Position numbers and translations under genes: made by a program. A stretch of 64,000 bases of DNA from Podocnemis expansa (Eukaryota > Chordata > Testudines > Podocnemididae), in NCBI GenBank assembly GCA_007922195.1, contig ML681967.1:9634120-9698119 (forward strand). Direction: 5' to 3'. The notes beneath the pieces are model-generated. The model was not told where the DNA came from, searched no databases, and saw only the letters and a list, made by a program, of their open reading frames with translations. Shown here piece by piece: positions 10,183 to 22,690 of the stretch (positions are counted from its first letter, which is position 1; every line of letters begins with the position of its first letter).

Positions 10183-11325
10183 GAATAAATCAACCAGGCA
10201 GCATTGTGTGCTTCCTTGCTCTGTCTTTCCTGACTCTCATGTACTCCAACTCCATCCCAAACACATTTTTTACATTTTATTACTGCTAGTTATTGTGGCC
10301 GCCTCATCTAAAAGAGCTTTTCCTTTAGTGAGAGTTATCTGGCAAGAGGAAGGCATCACTATAGATTAAGAGAGATGCAGAGTTCATTGTCATTTGTATT
10401 CCAGGCCAGTTACAGCCTTCAATATGGCTGAGAAGAGTGAGGAAAGGAAAGGCCCACAGAGAATGCCTAAAGATTATTTCTCTCAGATTCCAATTTATTT
10501 TCTATCATTAACACTTTTGAAAACCTAACACGTCCTGCAAACGGAAAGAGCATTTTAACACATTGATCAGACTGTTAAGTTGCAAAGCAAAGATGCTGGG
10601 TTGCTCTCAATCCTAATCAAATGAGCCAGAAAGATAGGTAGGTTTGGAACCTTATGCTAAGACAGTTTAGTTAGACACAGTTAAGGGAAAGGGCTTGAGT
10701 TCACAGCTTCAATACCATCCTTTCTCACAGGAGTCACAACAGAGAATGAGAGTCCAGGAGCACTGGCACAGGATAGAGGTCATATTTCCTATTCCCAGAG
10801 GAAGTGCTGAAGGAGGATTTAACAGTGGGAAAGGTCATTGGGTCATCAGTTCCACCCTTCCCCATAAAAATCCCTTTAGTTTTAGGAACTGCTTTGTAGG
10901 GAACACTGGCTAAGAGCATGAGTGACAGCAGCTGCTCTAGGCCCAGCTTCTCCATTATTTGCATGTTAGTAAAAAGAAATGTGAGCAGAAACACAACTAA
11001 AGGTTAGTGTGAAGAATAAGACTAGACAGAGTTTGCCATAATGTGAAGGAAATTGCTGTGACCAACTAGCCACAGTTTTTAAGCAATTCAAACTGGGGTA
11101 AGCTGAGAGAGGAGAGAGACTGTCTCAGTGCTATGCTTGGTGGGGGTTGGCATGAGCTGGTTTTGTTTTGTAATGTAGAAACCATGGAAAAGTAAAACAG
11201 GCCTTGAGCAACATCAATTTAAGGCAATATATACTGTGGTCACAAAATATTTCCAGCTTGCAGGCACAATGGATCAGCAAACCAGTGAGGCAATTTGGGC
11301 AAATGTCATAGTAGGAAGACAGAAA
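10183..11325. other. No recognised feature
   Basis: Unique-looking non-coding DNA without recognisable repeats or exons. Confidence 0.5.
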
Positions 11326-12320
11326 GGCTATGTCTACACTAGGGGGCTATTTTAAGTTGACTTCACAAGGTCAACTGTCGGCCTGGCGTATGTCTTCACT
11401 GACAGACACACCCCAGCCCGGGCTCGAATCCCGCCCTGGGGCATGATTGGGCTCTGGGGCCCCGACCTGGACCTGGGGGCCCAATCCGGATCCTGTCGTA
11501 CAGTGAGGAGCATGGGGCCAGATCCAGCTCCCAGCCCCTCTCCACAGGTTGGGGGGAGGGGGTTTGGGAGCCAGTTCCTGCAGCCTGCAGAGAGACGCTG
11601 GGAGCGCAATCAGGCTAGCAAGTGACTGGAAGCTGAGAGCCCACGATCCGGCAAGTGGCCAGGGCAGGAGCTGACTCCATGCGCCCCTGGCCAATTGCAA
11701 GTGACCAGGGCAGGAGGCAGCTGCCAGCCCCTGCCACTCAAAGAGATGGGCTGGGAGCCTGATCTGGCCCCCAGCTCCTTGCCACAGGCTGCAAGGGCTA
11801 GGAGCCAGCTCAGAACGGATCTGGCTCCAAGCTGCTTGTGCTACTGACAGGTGGCTAGGAGCCTCATCATTTTCACAGGCGGCTAGCCTGTGAAATTGAC
11901 AGGGTCCCAGCTGCCTGCCCCCAGTTCAAGGGCTGGGTGCACCTTGCCACAGGCAGCAGGAGCCAGCTCCTAGCCCCTGTAGCCTGCGGCATTGGGCTCC
12001 CAGCCCCTCTCCGAGGGTGGCAGTAGCCATCTCCAAGCCCCCACAGATTGCCAGAGGCAGCTGGAGCTGGATTGGTCCCTGGAGATGGATTGGGCTCCAG
12101 GAGCCTGATCAGGACCAGTGTGGGGCAAGGGGCATGGCCCAAGGCTTTCTGCTCTATAAAGTAGACTTAAAAGCTTAAATTGACTTACAGAGCAGGAGTT
12201 ATTACATCAACTTAAGCAACTGCTTAAGTCGACCTAATAAATTCTTATTATAGCCCTGAGTTTTTTTAAGTTGACTTAAGCCTGCTTAAGCTGACTTAAG
12301 CCTCTAGTGTAGACATAGCC
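11326..12320 (+). mobile_element. 995-bp non-autonomous DNA transposon
   Basis: Terminal inverted repeats GGCTATGTCTACACTAG and CTAGTGTAGACATAGCC are exact over 17 bases. AAA flanks both sides (11323-11325, 12321-12323), consistent with a 3-bp target duplication. Subterminal zones contain repeated AAGTTGACTT / AAGTCGACTT words. The middle is GC-rich and built from degenerate units around 'ggctgggagcc..gatctgg..ccagctcc.tgccac'. Open frames there are compositional. The copy at 30446-31351 is the same family in opposite orientation. Confidence 0.85.
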
Positions 12321-15278
12321 AAAGAGTAGCAGGGTGACTCCTTAAAGGAAGTTAGGGACATCCCAGTGCATTGGAAGAATGTCTGCAGGTTAGTAAGTAA
12401 AAATAAAAGACCTGTCTCCCTCATCAACCTCTTTCTACCCATTTAACCAGCTAAGGCCCACAGATTAGCACAATCAGTTCCTTTTGCCTGAAGACAGATA
12501 GCACAGGCTGGGTTCAAAGGTGCAGAGCTGCATACAAGAGGGTAAAAGGAGCCAAATATTTTCATAGGTTGTACTGTATCTCAGTAAAGCAGCTGTCCCA
12601 TGGACTGATCTCCCATTTGCAATTACCTACTAACCTTGTGGCAACAGAAGCCAACTGCTCATACGGATAGGTGATGTTAGGTAACTATTTGGTATATGTT
12701 CAATTTCTTTTAGTGCAATGTATCACCTGGAAAGGAGAAGGAGGAGCCAATATCACATGGCCAGCCAGCTCTTGGCCAATCACCAGCACAGAAAATAACC
12801 TGGGAACATGAAATACCTGCATAGGAACAAACTAGCTAAGTAGAGACTACGCCAGTTAGGAATGAGGGCTGCAATGCATCTTCTGCAACTGCCCCATCAT
12901 GAAGCCTTTTGAGCACAAGCACCAGCAGACTGTTGTCAGATAAAAATGAAACATAGGGAGTTTGTTACCTCATGACTGCCTCTCTCTCCTTCCCTGAGGT
13001 CCAGAACTCTATTTGGACATGTACCATGTCACTCAGGGTCCCCCTAGCATCAACATCACTACCATAGAGAATGCAACATGGGACATAACCTAATGATTTA
13101 CTGTCACAGTCCTGCCTTTGAACAGCAGCTGAAGACTGGCCCTTAGGATTCGCATGGGTAAAACATACTTGGACCTCTTGACGATAAGATGCTTATAAGT
13201 GAATGAAGGGCAAATGCCTCTGTCCTGCTCCTGAGCCAGGACAGTGGACATCCAGGTCTGGCTAGTGTGGCTGCCCTGAGTGCCAGAGGAGTATAAATCA
13301 TGGAATTTTTCTGGTGAAATATATCTCCCCCTACTGAAAGCAATGTAGACTGAAACAAACAATGAGGGCCCTAAACAAATTATAACTGCAGACACAAGAG
13401 CTGGCTAGATATTAATCTGACAAAAGTGCTCCTCAGGCAGTGTCTATACCCAGCATTCATGCCAGATGAGCTCAGCTATCCAGGAGTGGTTCTCCCAGTT
13501 CCATAAATGAGTCCCCTTTTTCATGCAGGCACAGGAAATCCAGCTCAGAAAGCTCTGAGAATACATCAGCTAAGCCTTGCTGGGTTGTGTTGCTTTAATT
13601 AAACAACATTCACCCTAGGCTTTCACACTTCAGCTATACACTCTGCAAAGACACTAATGAGCAAGAGCCTCAGGAGCCAGCAAGAATCAGGGCCAGTTCT
13701 CATGGTGCTTAGTCATGTTTGATAATTTTTGCAGTGGGATGAAATATTTCAATTGGAGATGCCTCACTGTTTCTCTTAAAAACCCTAGGCTGACCAAGGA
13801 ACCTGTAAGCACCCCTCCATCTACCAATTAGTTTTTTCCCAGATGTAGTTTATGTAGACAGGAAGGCATTATCTTTATTTGCTTGTAGACTAGACCTTCC
13901 CTGGATGCCAGATTGAGCAGTTTTGAGTTCTCTCTTTTTTTCCTCTGTCATTACTATCTTCTTCATTTTAATCTGCTAGAAGTACATCAAAAGACCCAAA
14001 GCACAACTTCTCTAGCTACCCTCATGACAGGGCCTGAAGTATTTCAGATCCCCTCTTGGAATCCCCAGAGTTACGCTACTGACTGCTGCTTTGACATCCA
14101 AACTTGACATCCAATCCATCAGCTAGATGCTTTTCCCCCTGCACTTCCAAGACCTGCGTGCTCCATTATCTTTATCCATTTCAGGGAAGAATGCAGAAGA
14201 GCACCAGACAAATGCCATCCACAGCAGTCTGTGAAAGATCTCTCTTTAAAAGGATTGTTGTTTGGCTATCATTACCGACTCTTACCAAGTAGAATTGAGG
14301 CATGAAGTAGATTTGTGCCCAAGATAATAGCATTTATTAGACAAGCTATTGAGGACAAAACAAAAGAGAGTCAGTAACAGCAGCACTAAAAAATCTATCA
14401 AGGCTACAAGGAGAAATGACATTAATAGTCTGTATTTCTTGTCAAGCTTAGAAACTCAGTCATCCCCTAACAATGTCCAGATAAATGGGATTAATGTCAT
14501 TGATCAGCAGAAGCTAATCAAGTACGTAAACAAGGACACAAATATACCAGTATCATCCTGCCCCCATCCTCCTCACCCTTGCTTAGTTTTCTACCAGGAA
14601 GGTAAATTGGTTCAGAGGATATACAGGATCTGATCAGACCCTTCACCCATAACTCAAAACAGGTCTCATACATCTGCACTGGGTTGTACAAAAGACTGCA
14701 CTGATTCTTCTCTTCATCCTGCTTTCCAGTTCCAGACAAACCTAGAACCACTCAATTGTCTTGACACAACCTGGTTTGGAGAAATGTCAGCTGTCTTTAC
14801 TAATTTGACTCCTGAGTGGCTCTTGGACACAGCCCCAGGGAGGATGCATTAAAGGAATCAGTCCCCTGAACTGAAAAAGGCATGGATAATTGTGGTATGA
14901 GTCACATCCAAGAGAAACATCTGCACTTTTCTCATCAGACAAAGCTAGAAAACAGTCACTACCACAGCATACAGGTCTATACAACTCCTAGACTGTCCAT
15001 CTGCATAATACATGGAGTCAGACAGGGTCAGCATCACCTCCCTGTGCCCACTGCACCTCACAATATTACACTGGCCCTTTACTGGATTGAGCCTCATGCA
15101 GCGAACCCTCAGCTACATCCCAAGATCATGCAGACACAGGGCCACAGCAGCAGGCATCTCAAAGGAGACGAAGAGTGGGCCATTATCCTCCTATTCCACT
15201 TGGCACAACTTGGATCCCCTCCCTCCTAATGGCTTCTAACTCATTGAGTAGGAAGGGATGACCAGACAGAACCTAGGG
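12321..15278. other. No recognised feature
   Basis: Nearly 3 kb with no clear repeat end, exon or RNA. It is the longest stretch in the left half without recognisable mobile DNA. Confidence 0.5.
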
Positions 15279-15463
15279 CAGTGGTTTTCAAACTTTTTTC
15301 TCAGGCACCCAGTTTAAAAAAAAATCATCTATGCCTGTGATTCAACAGTTACATCTTTCAGCAATGCATTCTAGTCTTTCAGCAACAGCAGGAGGGAAGA
15401 CCATGACCCCCTGACAGTCTGCAACCCAGTACTGAGTCCCAACGCATGGTTTGAAAATCAGTG
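15279..15463 (+). mobile_element. hAT-type MITE, family C, copy 1
   Basis: Ends CAGTGGTTTTCAAAC and GTTTGAAAATCAGTG form the terminal inverted repeat. Flanks ACCTAGGG (15271-15278) and GCCTAGGG (15464-15471) match at 7 of 8 bases. The interior matches, in reverse orientation, the element at 47861-48051. Confidence 0.85.
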
Positions 15464-17379
15464 GCCTAGGGAACCCCATATGGGAAAGCTTTGGTATAAC
15501 TGGGGACTCTCTCCTTCTAGGCAGGATCTAGCCAGAGAACCTTGCTCCCTTTCAGCAGTACACCAAGAACTCCTACCCATTTGTTGGTCCTTGGGGGTTC
15601 TGAGCCCCAGACTGAGAACCCCAGAGCCAACCTAACAAATCCTGAACCCAAAAACAAACACAGCTGCTAGGAAAATTATGCATGCAACTGAGAAGTATAG
15701 ACTAGAACTCTGGTTTTTAAACCACTGAGCTAAAGAAGAGCTCCCTGTAGTGCCAGTAGGTCCCGTTCCCTCCGTGGCAGCCAGACACTAGAGGACAGTA
15801 TGTCACCCACACAAAGCCAGGCTATTACACCCTCTCCCCTTCCTCTAGAGTTGGATGGAATTATTACATGAATAGAGTAAAAGTCACCATAAGACAAGCT
15901 TGTAAGTAGCTAGGTCACTTTTGAAAAACTGGACTTAGGCTCCTAAGTGTCATTTTGGCACTTTTAAAAGTGTTAGCCTTTCTTCATCACTGCTGTGTTA
16001 TTCAGTGTTTACACCAGCAAGAATTCACTGCCCCTTTGGTGCATAAGCTGGGAACACGTTCAAAGCAGCTACTTGGTCCCACAGGTCCATCCTGCAGAAC
16101 AAAACTCTCTGGAGAAGCAACAGTATGAACAGGAAAGAGAAATAAGGAGGACAGTGTGCTCCCAGCATTGAAGAAGAAACACTGTCACTGAAGAACACTA
16201 CTTTGGTTCAAACTCACTTGTGGAAGCTCTGATGGGAGACTGTCCCTATTAAAAGCAAGTTAAAGGGAAAGTCTGATTTTCTTTCTACAAAGAGGCCTTT
16301 TTTTCTAGCAGACTGTTCTACTCTCTCAAAAGATTTATAGGAAGTGTTTCACAAAGCTGCGGTCTGGAAGATTTATTTTATGTTAAGGGGAGGAGGGGAA
16401 TACATCTTTCCTTTGTGAAGAGAAGAGGAGAAAGTGACTATTCTTCCAAGAGAGGCAGAGGGTGTGGTGCCCATCCTCTGTTCTTGATTTCAGTGAGAAC
16501 AAGCTGGCAGGATACCCTTGGAGATGTCTGTCAGTGGACAGAGCCCTCTTTCAAGTTGACTGGCCAAGGCAAGAGATAGGGAGAAGAGTGCAAACTGAGA
16601 ATGGCATCTCATTAATAAGCTTCTCCCTTTTGCAATATCCAGTACCTCCCAAATCAGCATTCAATCCAGCTCAGTCACGTGGGTCAGATCTCATCAAGAT
16701 GGAAAGGTTCGCTCTCTGATCATGAATGCATTACTTTATTTCAGAAGGGAAGATATCTCCTCTTCAAGAAACCCACTGCTGAGCCCATCTGTCTTCTCTA
16801 AGTAACAAACACATCCAACTGTGGACCATCACCACCTGTTTCATCCTCTCTTGGTGAACTCATCTCCTTTCCTCAGCTCCTTCCATAATTTTTTTGCTCC
16901 AAGTCAATCTCAGCTCATCAGCTGCTTTCAATAGGATCTGCATTTGATGTGCGGTTTTTATCAATGATCAAGTAGCAGAGAATCTGATGCAATTTGGAGG
17001 GACACAGTGGAGCACTACTTTGGAGTGACCACCTGGGTGTCTCATGAACAATGACGGGAACTCAGACTCCCACACTCATCTAGTCCTCCCTACCAATCAA
17101 AAGACCACCATTACAATGCTGGAGGGACAACTTTCCCCTTGGCTGATGAAGGAAATCTTCATCCATTTCTGGGCTTCCTCCACATAGATCCATTGATAAA
17201 TCTGCTGCTTCCTGTGCTGGAGCCTTTGGAAGGGACATCAAATCACTCCCTAAGGAAAAAGTTGCTGCTGAGAATTCATCCCAGCTTCCACTGAGATGGA
17301 AGACAAGTAAATGTGGTTCTTGCAAAGCTCCTGTGACTCTGTACTGGTTGATTTTGCAATGGACTAGGCCTCGGGAGAT
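15464..17379. other. No recognised feature
   Basis: About 1.9 kb of non-coding DNA without recognisable repeats or exons. Confidence 0.45.
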
Positions 17380-17700
17380 TTTTGGTTGCGTACTTGGCCC
17401 TGCTGGGTGATCCTGAACAAGTCACCTCACCTATCTGTACCTCAGTTTCTCCTTCCTTCCTTTGCCTTGGCTGTTTCAATGTCAGCTCTTAGGGGCAAGA
17501 ACTTGTCTGTCTCGATGTTTTGCCTGTTTCAATGTCAGCTCTTAGGGGAAAGAACTGCCTCACCCTTGGCAGATATTCAAAAGGGCTCAGCAACCAGCAG
17601 CTTGTGTTAAGAGCAATGGGAGCTACTAGGCACTGAGCTCTTTTGAGAATCTGATGTGTGGGTGAGTGCATGCAGCACCTAGCACAATGCAGCTCTGATC
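17380..17700 (+). repeat. MIR-like SINE relic with 53-bp internal tandem duplication
   Basis: GATCCTGAACAAGTCACCTC and CTGTACCTCAGTTTCTCC are the highly conserved core words of MIR-type SINEs. Further on, CTGTTTCAATGTCAGCTC plus TTAGGGG occurs twice, at 17471-17495 and 17524-17548, giving a tandem step of 53 bases. The copies are almost identical although the SINE is old, so the duplication is probably secondary. Confidence 0.6.
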
Positions 17701-18042
17701 TCAATCATACCCCAAACAGTAAATAAATAATAAGGAACCAGAGGATAGACCATGAAGACCATGTTGTGGAACAAAGTTTATATCTTGTTCAATTCAGCCT
17801 ACATGTGACTTTCCATCACCCCTTCCGCTTCAACAGAACAGCAATCTCACCTACAGTCCTGCAGGAGGCTTTTTGCAATGTGCTTCATGTCATGATGAAG
17901 GTGAGACAAGCCTTGCCTGTCTTGTACCCAAACAAGATTCCACACAGGGGCTACTGGACAACAGAATCATAGAATCCTAGGGTTGGAAGGGACCTCATAG
18001 GTCATCTAGTCCAACCCCCTGCCAGAGGCAGGACCACTCCCA

Positions 18043-20169
18043 CTAAACCATCCCAGTCATGGTTTTCTCCAGCCGGGCCTTAAACACCTCCAAAGATGGA
18101 GACTCCACCACCTCCCTTGGCAGCTCATTCCAATGCTTCACCACTTGCCTAGTAAAAAAGGTTTTTCTAATATCCAGCCTCGACCTCCCTAACTGCAACT
18201 TGAGACCATTGCTCCTTGTTCTGTCCTCTGTTACCACCAAGAACAGTCGAGCTCCATCTTCCTTAGAGCATCTCTTCAAGTAGTTGAAGGTTGCTATCAA
18301 ATCCCCCCTCAATCTTCTCTTCTGCAGACTAAATAAGCCTAATGCTTTCAGTCTATCCTCATAGGGCTTGTGCTCCAGCCCTTTAATCATTTTGGTTGCC
18401 CTCCTCTGAACTCTCTCTAGCATGTCCCTGTCCTTTTTGTAGTAGGGAGGCCAAAACTGAACACAGTATTCTAGATGTGGCCTCACCAGTGCAGAATAGA
18501 GGGGAATGATCACATCCCTTGATCTGCTGGTAATACTTCTTTTGATGCAGCCCAGTATGCCATTGGCCTTTTTGGCAGCAAGAGCACACTGCTGACTCAT
18601 ATCTAGCTTCCCATCCACCATGACCCCCAGGTCCTTTTCTACACTGCTGCTACTTAACTGAATGTTTCCCAGCCTGTAGCAGTGCATGGGGTTTTTCCGT
18701 CCCATATGCAGGATTTTACACTTGTCCTTATTGAACTTCATAAGATTTCTATTGGCCCACTGTTCCAATTTATCTAGGTCTCCCTGAATCCTGTCCTTGC
18801 CCTCCAACGTGTCTACTGTTCCCCCCAGCTTGGTGTCATCCGCAAACTTACTGAGAGTGCAGTCTATTCCATCATCTAGATCATTGATGAAAATGTTGAA
18901 CAGAACCGGCCCCAGGACCGACCCCTGGGGCACACCACTCGTGACTGGTTGTCAGCTAGACATGGAACCATTGATTCCTACACGCTGAAACCATTGATTT
19001 AGCCAGTTTTCTATCCATCCTATAGTCCACCTATCCAACCCATATTTCCTTAATTTGCCAATGAGAATGCTGTGGGAAACTGAATCAAAAGCCTTGCTAA
19101 AATCAAGGTATAGCACATCAATGGTGCTTCCTGCATCCAGAAAACCAGTCATCTGCTCATAGAAGGAAATGAGATTGGTCAGGCATGATTTACCCTTGGT
19201 AAATCCATGCTGACTGTTCCTGATCACTTGATTTTCTTCTAAGTGTTTAAGGATGGATTCTTTAAGAATCTGCTCCATAATTTTTCCAGGGATTGAGGTG
19301 AGGCTGACTGGTCTATAATTCCCCGGATCCTCCTTTTTCCCTTTCTTGAAAATAGGCACTACATTTGCTTTTTTCCAATCCTCTGGCACCTCCCCTGTTC
19401 TCCATGAGTTTTGAAAGATAACAGCCAGCGGTGCTGCTATCTCATCGGCCAATTCCCTCAGCACCCTTGGATGCAGTTCGTCCGGCCCCATGGACTTGTG
19501 CACGTCCAGCTTCTTTAAGCAGTCCCTAACCTGACCTTCCGTCACCAAGGGCCTCTCTTCTTCTCTCCAATCTGTCATACCCATGGTAGTGGGCTGGGAG
19601 CTGACCCTGCCTGTGAAAACTGAAGCAAAAAAAGCATTGAGCACTTCAGCTTTTTCTTCATCCTCTGTCACGAGGATGCCTGCCCCATTCAGCAAGGGAC
19701 CTACACTATCCCTGATCCTCTTCTTATTAACATACTTGTAGAACCCCTTCTTGTTATCCTTTACATCCCTCACTAGCCGCAGCTCCATTTGTCCTTTGGC
19801 CTTTCTGATTTTATCCCTGCAGTCCCTAGCAATATCTTTATACACCTCCTTGGTCATCTGACCAAGCTTCCACTTCCTGTAAGCTTCTTTTTTATGTTTA
19901 AGCTCAGAGCAGAGTTCTCTGCTAAGCCATTCTGGCTGCCTCACATGTTTATTCTTTCTCCTAATTGGAATGGCAACTTCCTGTGCCCTTAGCAGGGTTT
20001 CTTTAAAATATAACCAGCTTTCTTGGACTCCTTTCCCCTTCAGATTAGCTTCCCAAGGGATCCTGCCCATCAGTTCCCTGAGGGAGCCAAAATCTGCTCC
20101 TTTGAAGTCCAGGGTTTTTGTTTTGCTTCTTTCCTTCCTTCCTTTAATGAGCATCCTGAACTCAACCAT
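18043..20169 (-). pseudogene. CR1 ORF2 reverse transcriptase domain, one nonsense codon
   Basis: Reverse transcriptase that copies CR1 RNA at the target site. From 20169 the frame gives a basic linker, then [20 protein letters not shown] and PVSLTS (RT block 1-2), [14 protein letters not shown], and [12 protein letters not shown] with the first catalytic aspartate. A TGA at 18952-18954 interrupts the frame where related copies have TGG. Immediately downstream in the same frame lie [18 protein letters not shown] and the catalytic FADDTKLGG box, then the C-terminal thumb-like segment ending at 18043. Apart from the stop the frame is intact for about 2.1 kb, so the copy is not very old. Confidence 0.92.
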
Positions 20170-20186
20170 GTCATGGTCACTACTGC

Positions 20187-20957
20187 CTAGTTGCCATTTA
20201 CCTCTACATCCCTGCTCAATTCTTCCCTGTTTGTGAGCAGCAGGTCGAGAGGTGCAAGGCCCCTAGTTGGTTCCTCCAGCATTTGTACTAGAAAGTTGTC
20301 CCCAAGACACTCTAAAAACTTCCTGGATTGCCCATGCACTGTTGTATTGGCCTCCCAGCAGATGTCAGGGTAATTGAAGTCCCCCATGAGCACCAGGGCC
20401 TGTGATCTAGAAGCTTCCGCTAGTTGTCCATAGAACACCTCATCCACCTCCTGCTTCTGGTCTGGTGGTCTACAGCAGACCCCCACCACAACATCCCCCT
20501 TGTTGCTTTCCCCTCTCAATGTAACCCACAGACTTTCTACAGGCACGCTTCCACTTCCATAATGGAGCTCTGAGCAGTCATAGAGCTCTTTTACATATAG
20601 TGCTACTCCTCCCCCTCTTCTTCCCTGCCTGTCTTTCCTGAACAGTTTATACCCATCCATGGCAGAGCTCCAGTCGTGCAGAGTATCTCACCACGTCTCC
20701 GTTATTCCTATGATATCATAGTTCCTTGCCTGCACTAGTACTTCCAATTCTTCCTGTTTATTTCCCAGGCTCCTCGCATTAGTGTATAGGCACCTAAGAT
20801 ACCCGGTCACTTGCCCTACTTTGTCAGTTTGGTTTTCAATTCTATTACACATACCTCCTTGCATTTTTTCTTGGAGTCCTCCTCCCCCACTCTCCTCATG
20901 TGTTGGCGCTTCAGTGGAACATTTAAGACAATTATTTGATTCCCCCCCATGTTCCAA
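20187..20957 (-). pseudogene. CR1 ORF2 endonuclease domain, broken
   Basis: Apurinic-endonuclease-like (EEP) domain of CR1 ORF2, which nicks target DNA to prime reverse transcription. The N-terminal part (20957 down to 20690) contains LYTNARSLGNKQEELEVL and IIGITETW, the expected N-x-R-S and E-T-W motifs. An in-frame TGA at 20688-20690 follows the tryptophan. The frame resumes from an internal ATG at 20660 with [25 protein letters not shown] and [15 protein letters not shown] (the GDFN motif). Close to 20187-20200 a small indel shifts the frame relative to the reverse transcriptase part. The protein cannot be made intact. Confidence 0.88.
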
Positions 20958-21180
20958 CTACCTTCTCTTTTATTCCTGGTACTACAGTCCCAACACCCCC
21001 CAAGTTCCATCCCTTCCCCCAGATCTCCCACATTGCCACTTACCTGTGGGCTTTGGTCTCCTTCCCCCGTTGAACCTAGTTTAAAGCCCTCCTCACTAGG
21101 TCAGCCAGTCTGTGCCCAAACACACTCTTCCCCTTCCTGGACAGGTGAAGGACATCTCTGCCTATCAATCCTCTGTCCTG

Positions 21181-21775
21181 AAGATCAGACATTTTTCATG
21201 AACCCTTTTCTTCAACAGAAGATGGGTTTTAACAATGTTTTCATCACAATTTGGGGTGGGGAGGTGTCATCAAAAATGCCAAAGCCCAACAATTTTCAGT
21301 TTGACTGACAAAAACCAAACAATAATTTGTTTTTCAGCTTTTCAATAAAAATCTGAACAAATCTGCAAAAAAATTATTGTTTTTCAAATGAAAGTTTTCA
21401 ATAACTTTGCCATTTTTACCAGGAAAATAAGATACATTAGAATTATTTAAAATCACTGGCCCTGTAACTCCTGCTTGCTCTCTGGCTTCCAGAAGGCATT
21501 ACACATGGTCTCCTGTAAGTCCAGGCCTGGACTCTCACGGGAAAGACTGCTGTGCTCCTTATAGTCTAATACTTAGGGACATCACCAAGCCATTCAAATA
21601 TCTCTCACTTTAGTCCTAAAGTCCCCTATACTTCACATACATTTTGCCCCACTCAAAAATGACGGATAGCAGGCATAGAAGGATTCACAAAGCTGAGTTT
21701 GGAGAGAGAGTCACTGGCAATAAAGGAAGTAATTTAGAACATTTTAAGTTTCCTGCATAAATGATTTGTGACCAG
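21181..21775. other. AT-rich non-coding stretch
   Basis: Around 21280-21430 TTTTTCAG- and TTTTTCAA-type words recall the interior of the mariner-like MITE at 2965, but no ends can be set. No gene. Confidence 0.35.
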
Positions 21776-22160
21776 ATGCAGTTTTTGGAGTAGGCGAAGC
21801 AGGCAAACACCCAGGGCACCAAGCAGTAAGCGGACCCCTTGCCCACTTCACCTACCCTAAAAGCTGCATCTGCCTTGGTCAGTGAAGGGAGGAAGAGCTG
21901 GTCCTGGGGCCAGGGGCCAGGAGCGGGGAGCTGAGGCCATGGGAGAGGGGCATAGAGGGAGCACCACGGGTCAATGGTGTGGAGCTGGAGCCATGAGGAA
22001 ACCCAGAGAGGGTCCAGAGACCAGTGGCAGGAAGCTGGGCCCATGAGAGGGGCCAACGCTGTGGAGCTGGGGCCGCAGAGGGGGGTTATGGGGACCTATA
22101 GGGGGCCCTGCAATGGGACTTCACCTAGGGCCCCCAACTGCCTAAGGCCGCCTCTGTTTC
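21776..22160. repeat. GC-rich interspersed repeat, unclassified
   Basis: Starts near GGAGTAGGCGAAGCAGGC and CCCAGGGCACCAAG, ends near CACCTAGGGCCCCCAACTGC and AAGGCCGCCTC. The paired 'cagggcacc' / 'cctagggcccc' words at opposite ends suggest a decayed inverted-repeat DNA element. A similar block with CCTAGGGCACCGACCAGC lies at 22507-22680. Bounds are approximate. Confidence 0.4.
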
Positions 22161-22499
22161 TGACTCCCTCATTTTGGGTCTTTGACACACACACTCCCTC
22201 ATCTCTCTGGTCTCTGCAAGGCTGAGAATCATGGGTCTCGCTTTTGCTTTAGAGGTGATGGGTGGTGACTGAAGTGTCACAGACTATGAGAGCTCCTTTA
22301 GCACCCTCATCATCCTGTTCCTTACTTCCTTCAGCTGACAGTTTTGCTAGCAATCCTTCTCTGTTCCTTCCATCTCTCCCCCATTTGTATGAAGATAGCA
22401 CGTGCTCACCTGCCTTCCACAGAAAGAAATATAAGGGCAGTGGATAATTCAGTGCCTGGTTACTTTACTGTGAAAATGGAGAGGGTCAGTTTGTCCATA

Positions 22500-22690
22500 G
22501 TGGCAACCTAGGAGGTCACCTAGGGCACCGACCAGCAGGGGGTGCCAAGGGCTGGGCTGCGGTTGGGGCCAGCAAGCCTCCCGCCCTGCTCTGCCTGCAG
22601 CAACTTGGCCAGGCTTAGGTGGGGGGGCTGCTGAGGGCAGGAGGGGGAATCACAGATGTCTAGGGTGCCAGAAACCTTGGGCTGACTGTT
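22500..22690. repeat. GC-rich interspersed repeat, short copy
   Basis: Contains CACCTAGGGCACCGACCAGC, GGGGGTGCCAAGGGC and, at the far end, CTAGGGTGCCAGAAACC. It looks like a decayed relative of 21776-22160. Confidence 0.35.

Larger units (their letters stand above)
17962..21180 (-). mobile_element. CR1 LINE retrotransposon, near full-length ORF2 region
   Basis: A minus-strand CR1 element of about 3.2 kb. Its 3' end is at 17962 (ACAGAATCATAGAATCCTAG on the plus strand, the ATTCTATGATTCT terminal repeat in sense), followed by the conserved GGAAGGGACCT block. Reading leftwards it holds an endonuclease, a linker and a reverse transcriptase. A GC-rich 5' region with the word AGTGAGGAGGGCTTTAAACT ends near 21180. 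ORF1 is missing, as in most 5'-truncated CR1 copies. The left end is sharp; the right end is estimated. Confidence 0.9.

Noticed and set aside
14349..14633. 94-codon frame and similar small frames in unique DNA
   Set aside because: No recognisable domain, no convincing splice sites, and lengths expected by chance in AT-leaning sequence.
18059..20373. Plus-strand frames opposite the CR1
   Set aside because: Antisense shadows of the LINE ORF; the minus strand carries the catalytic motifs.
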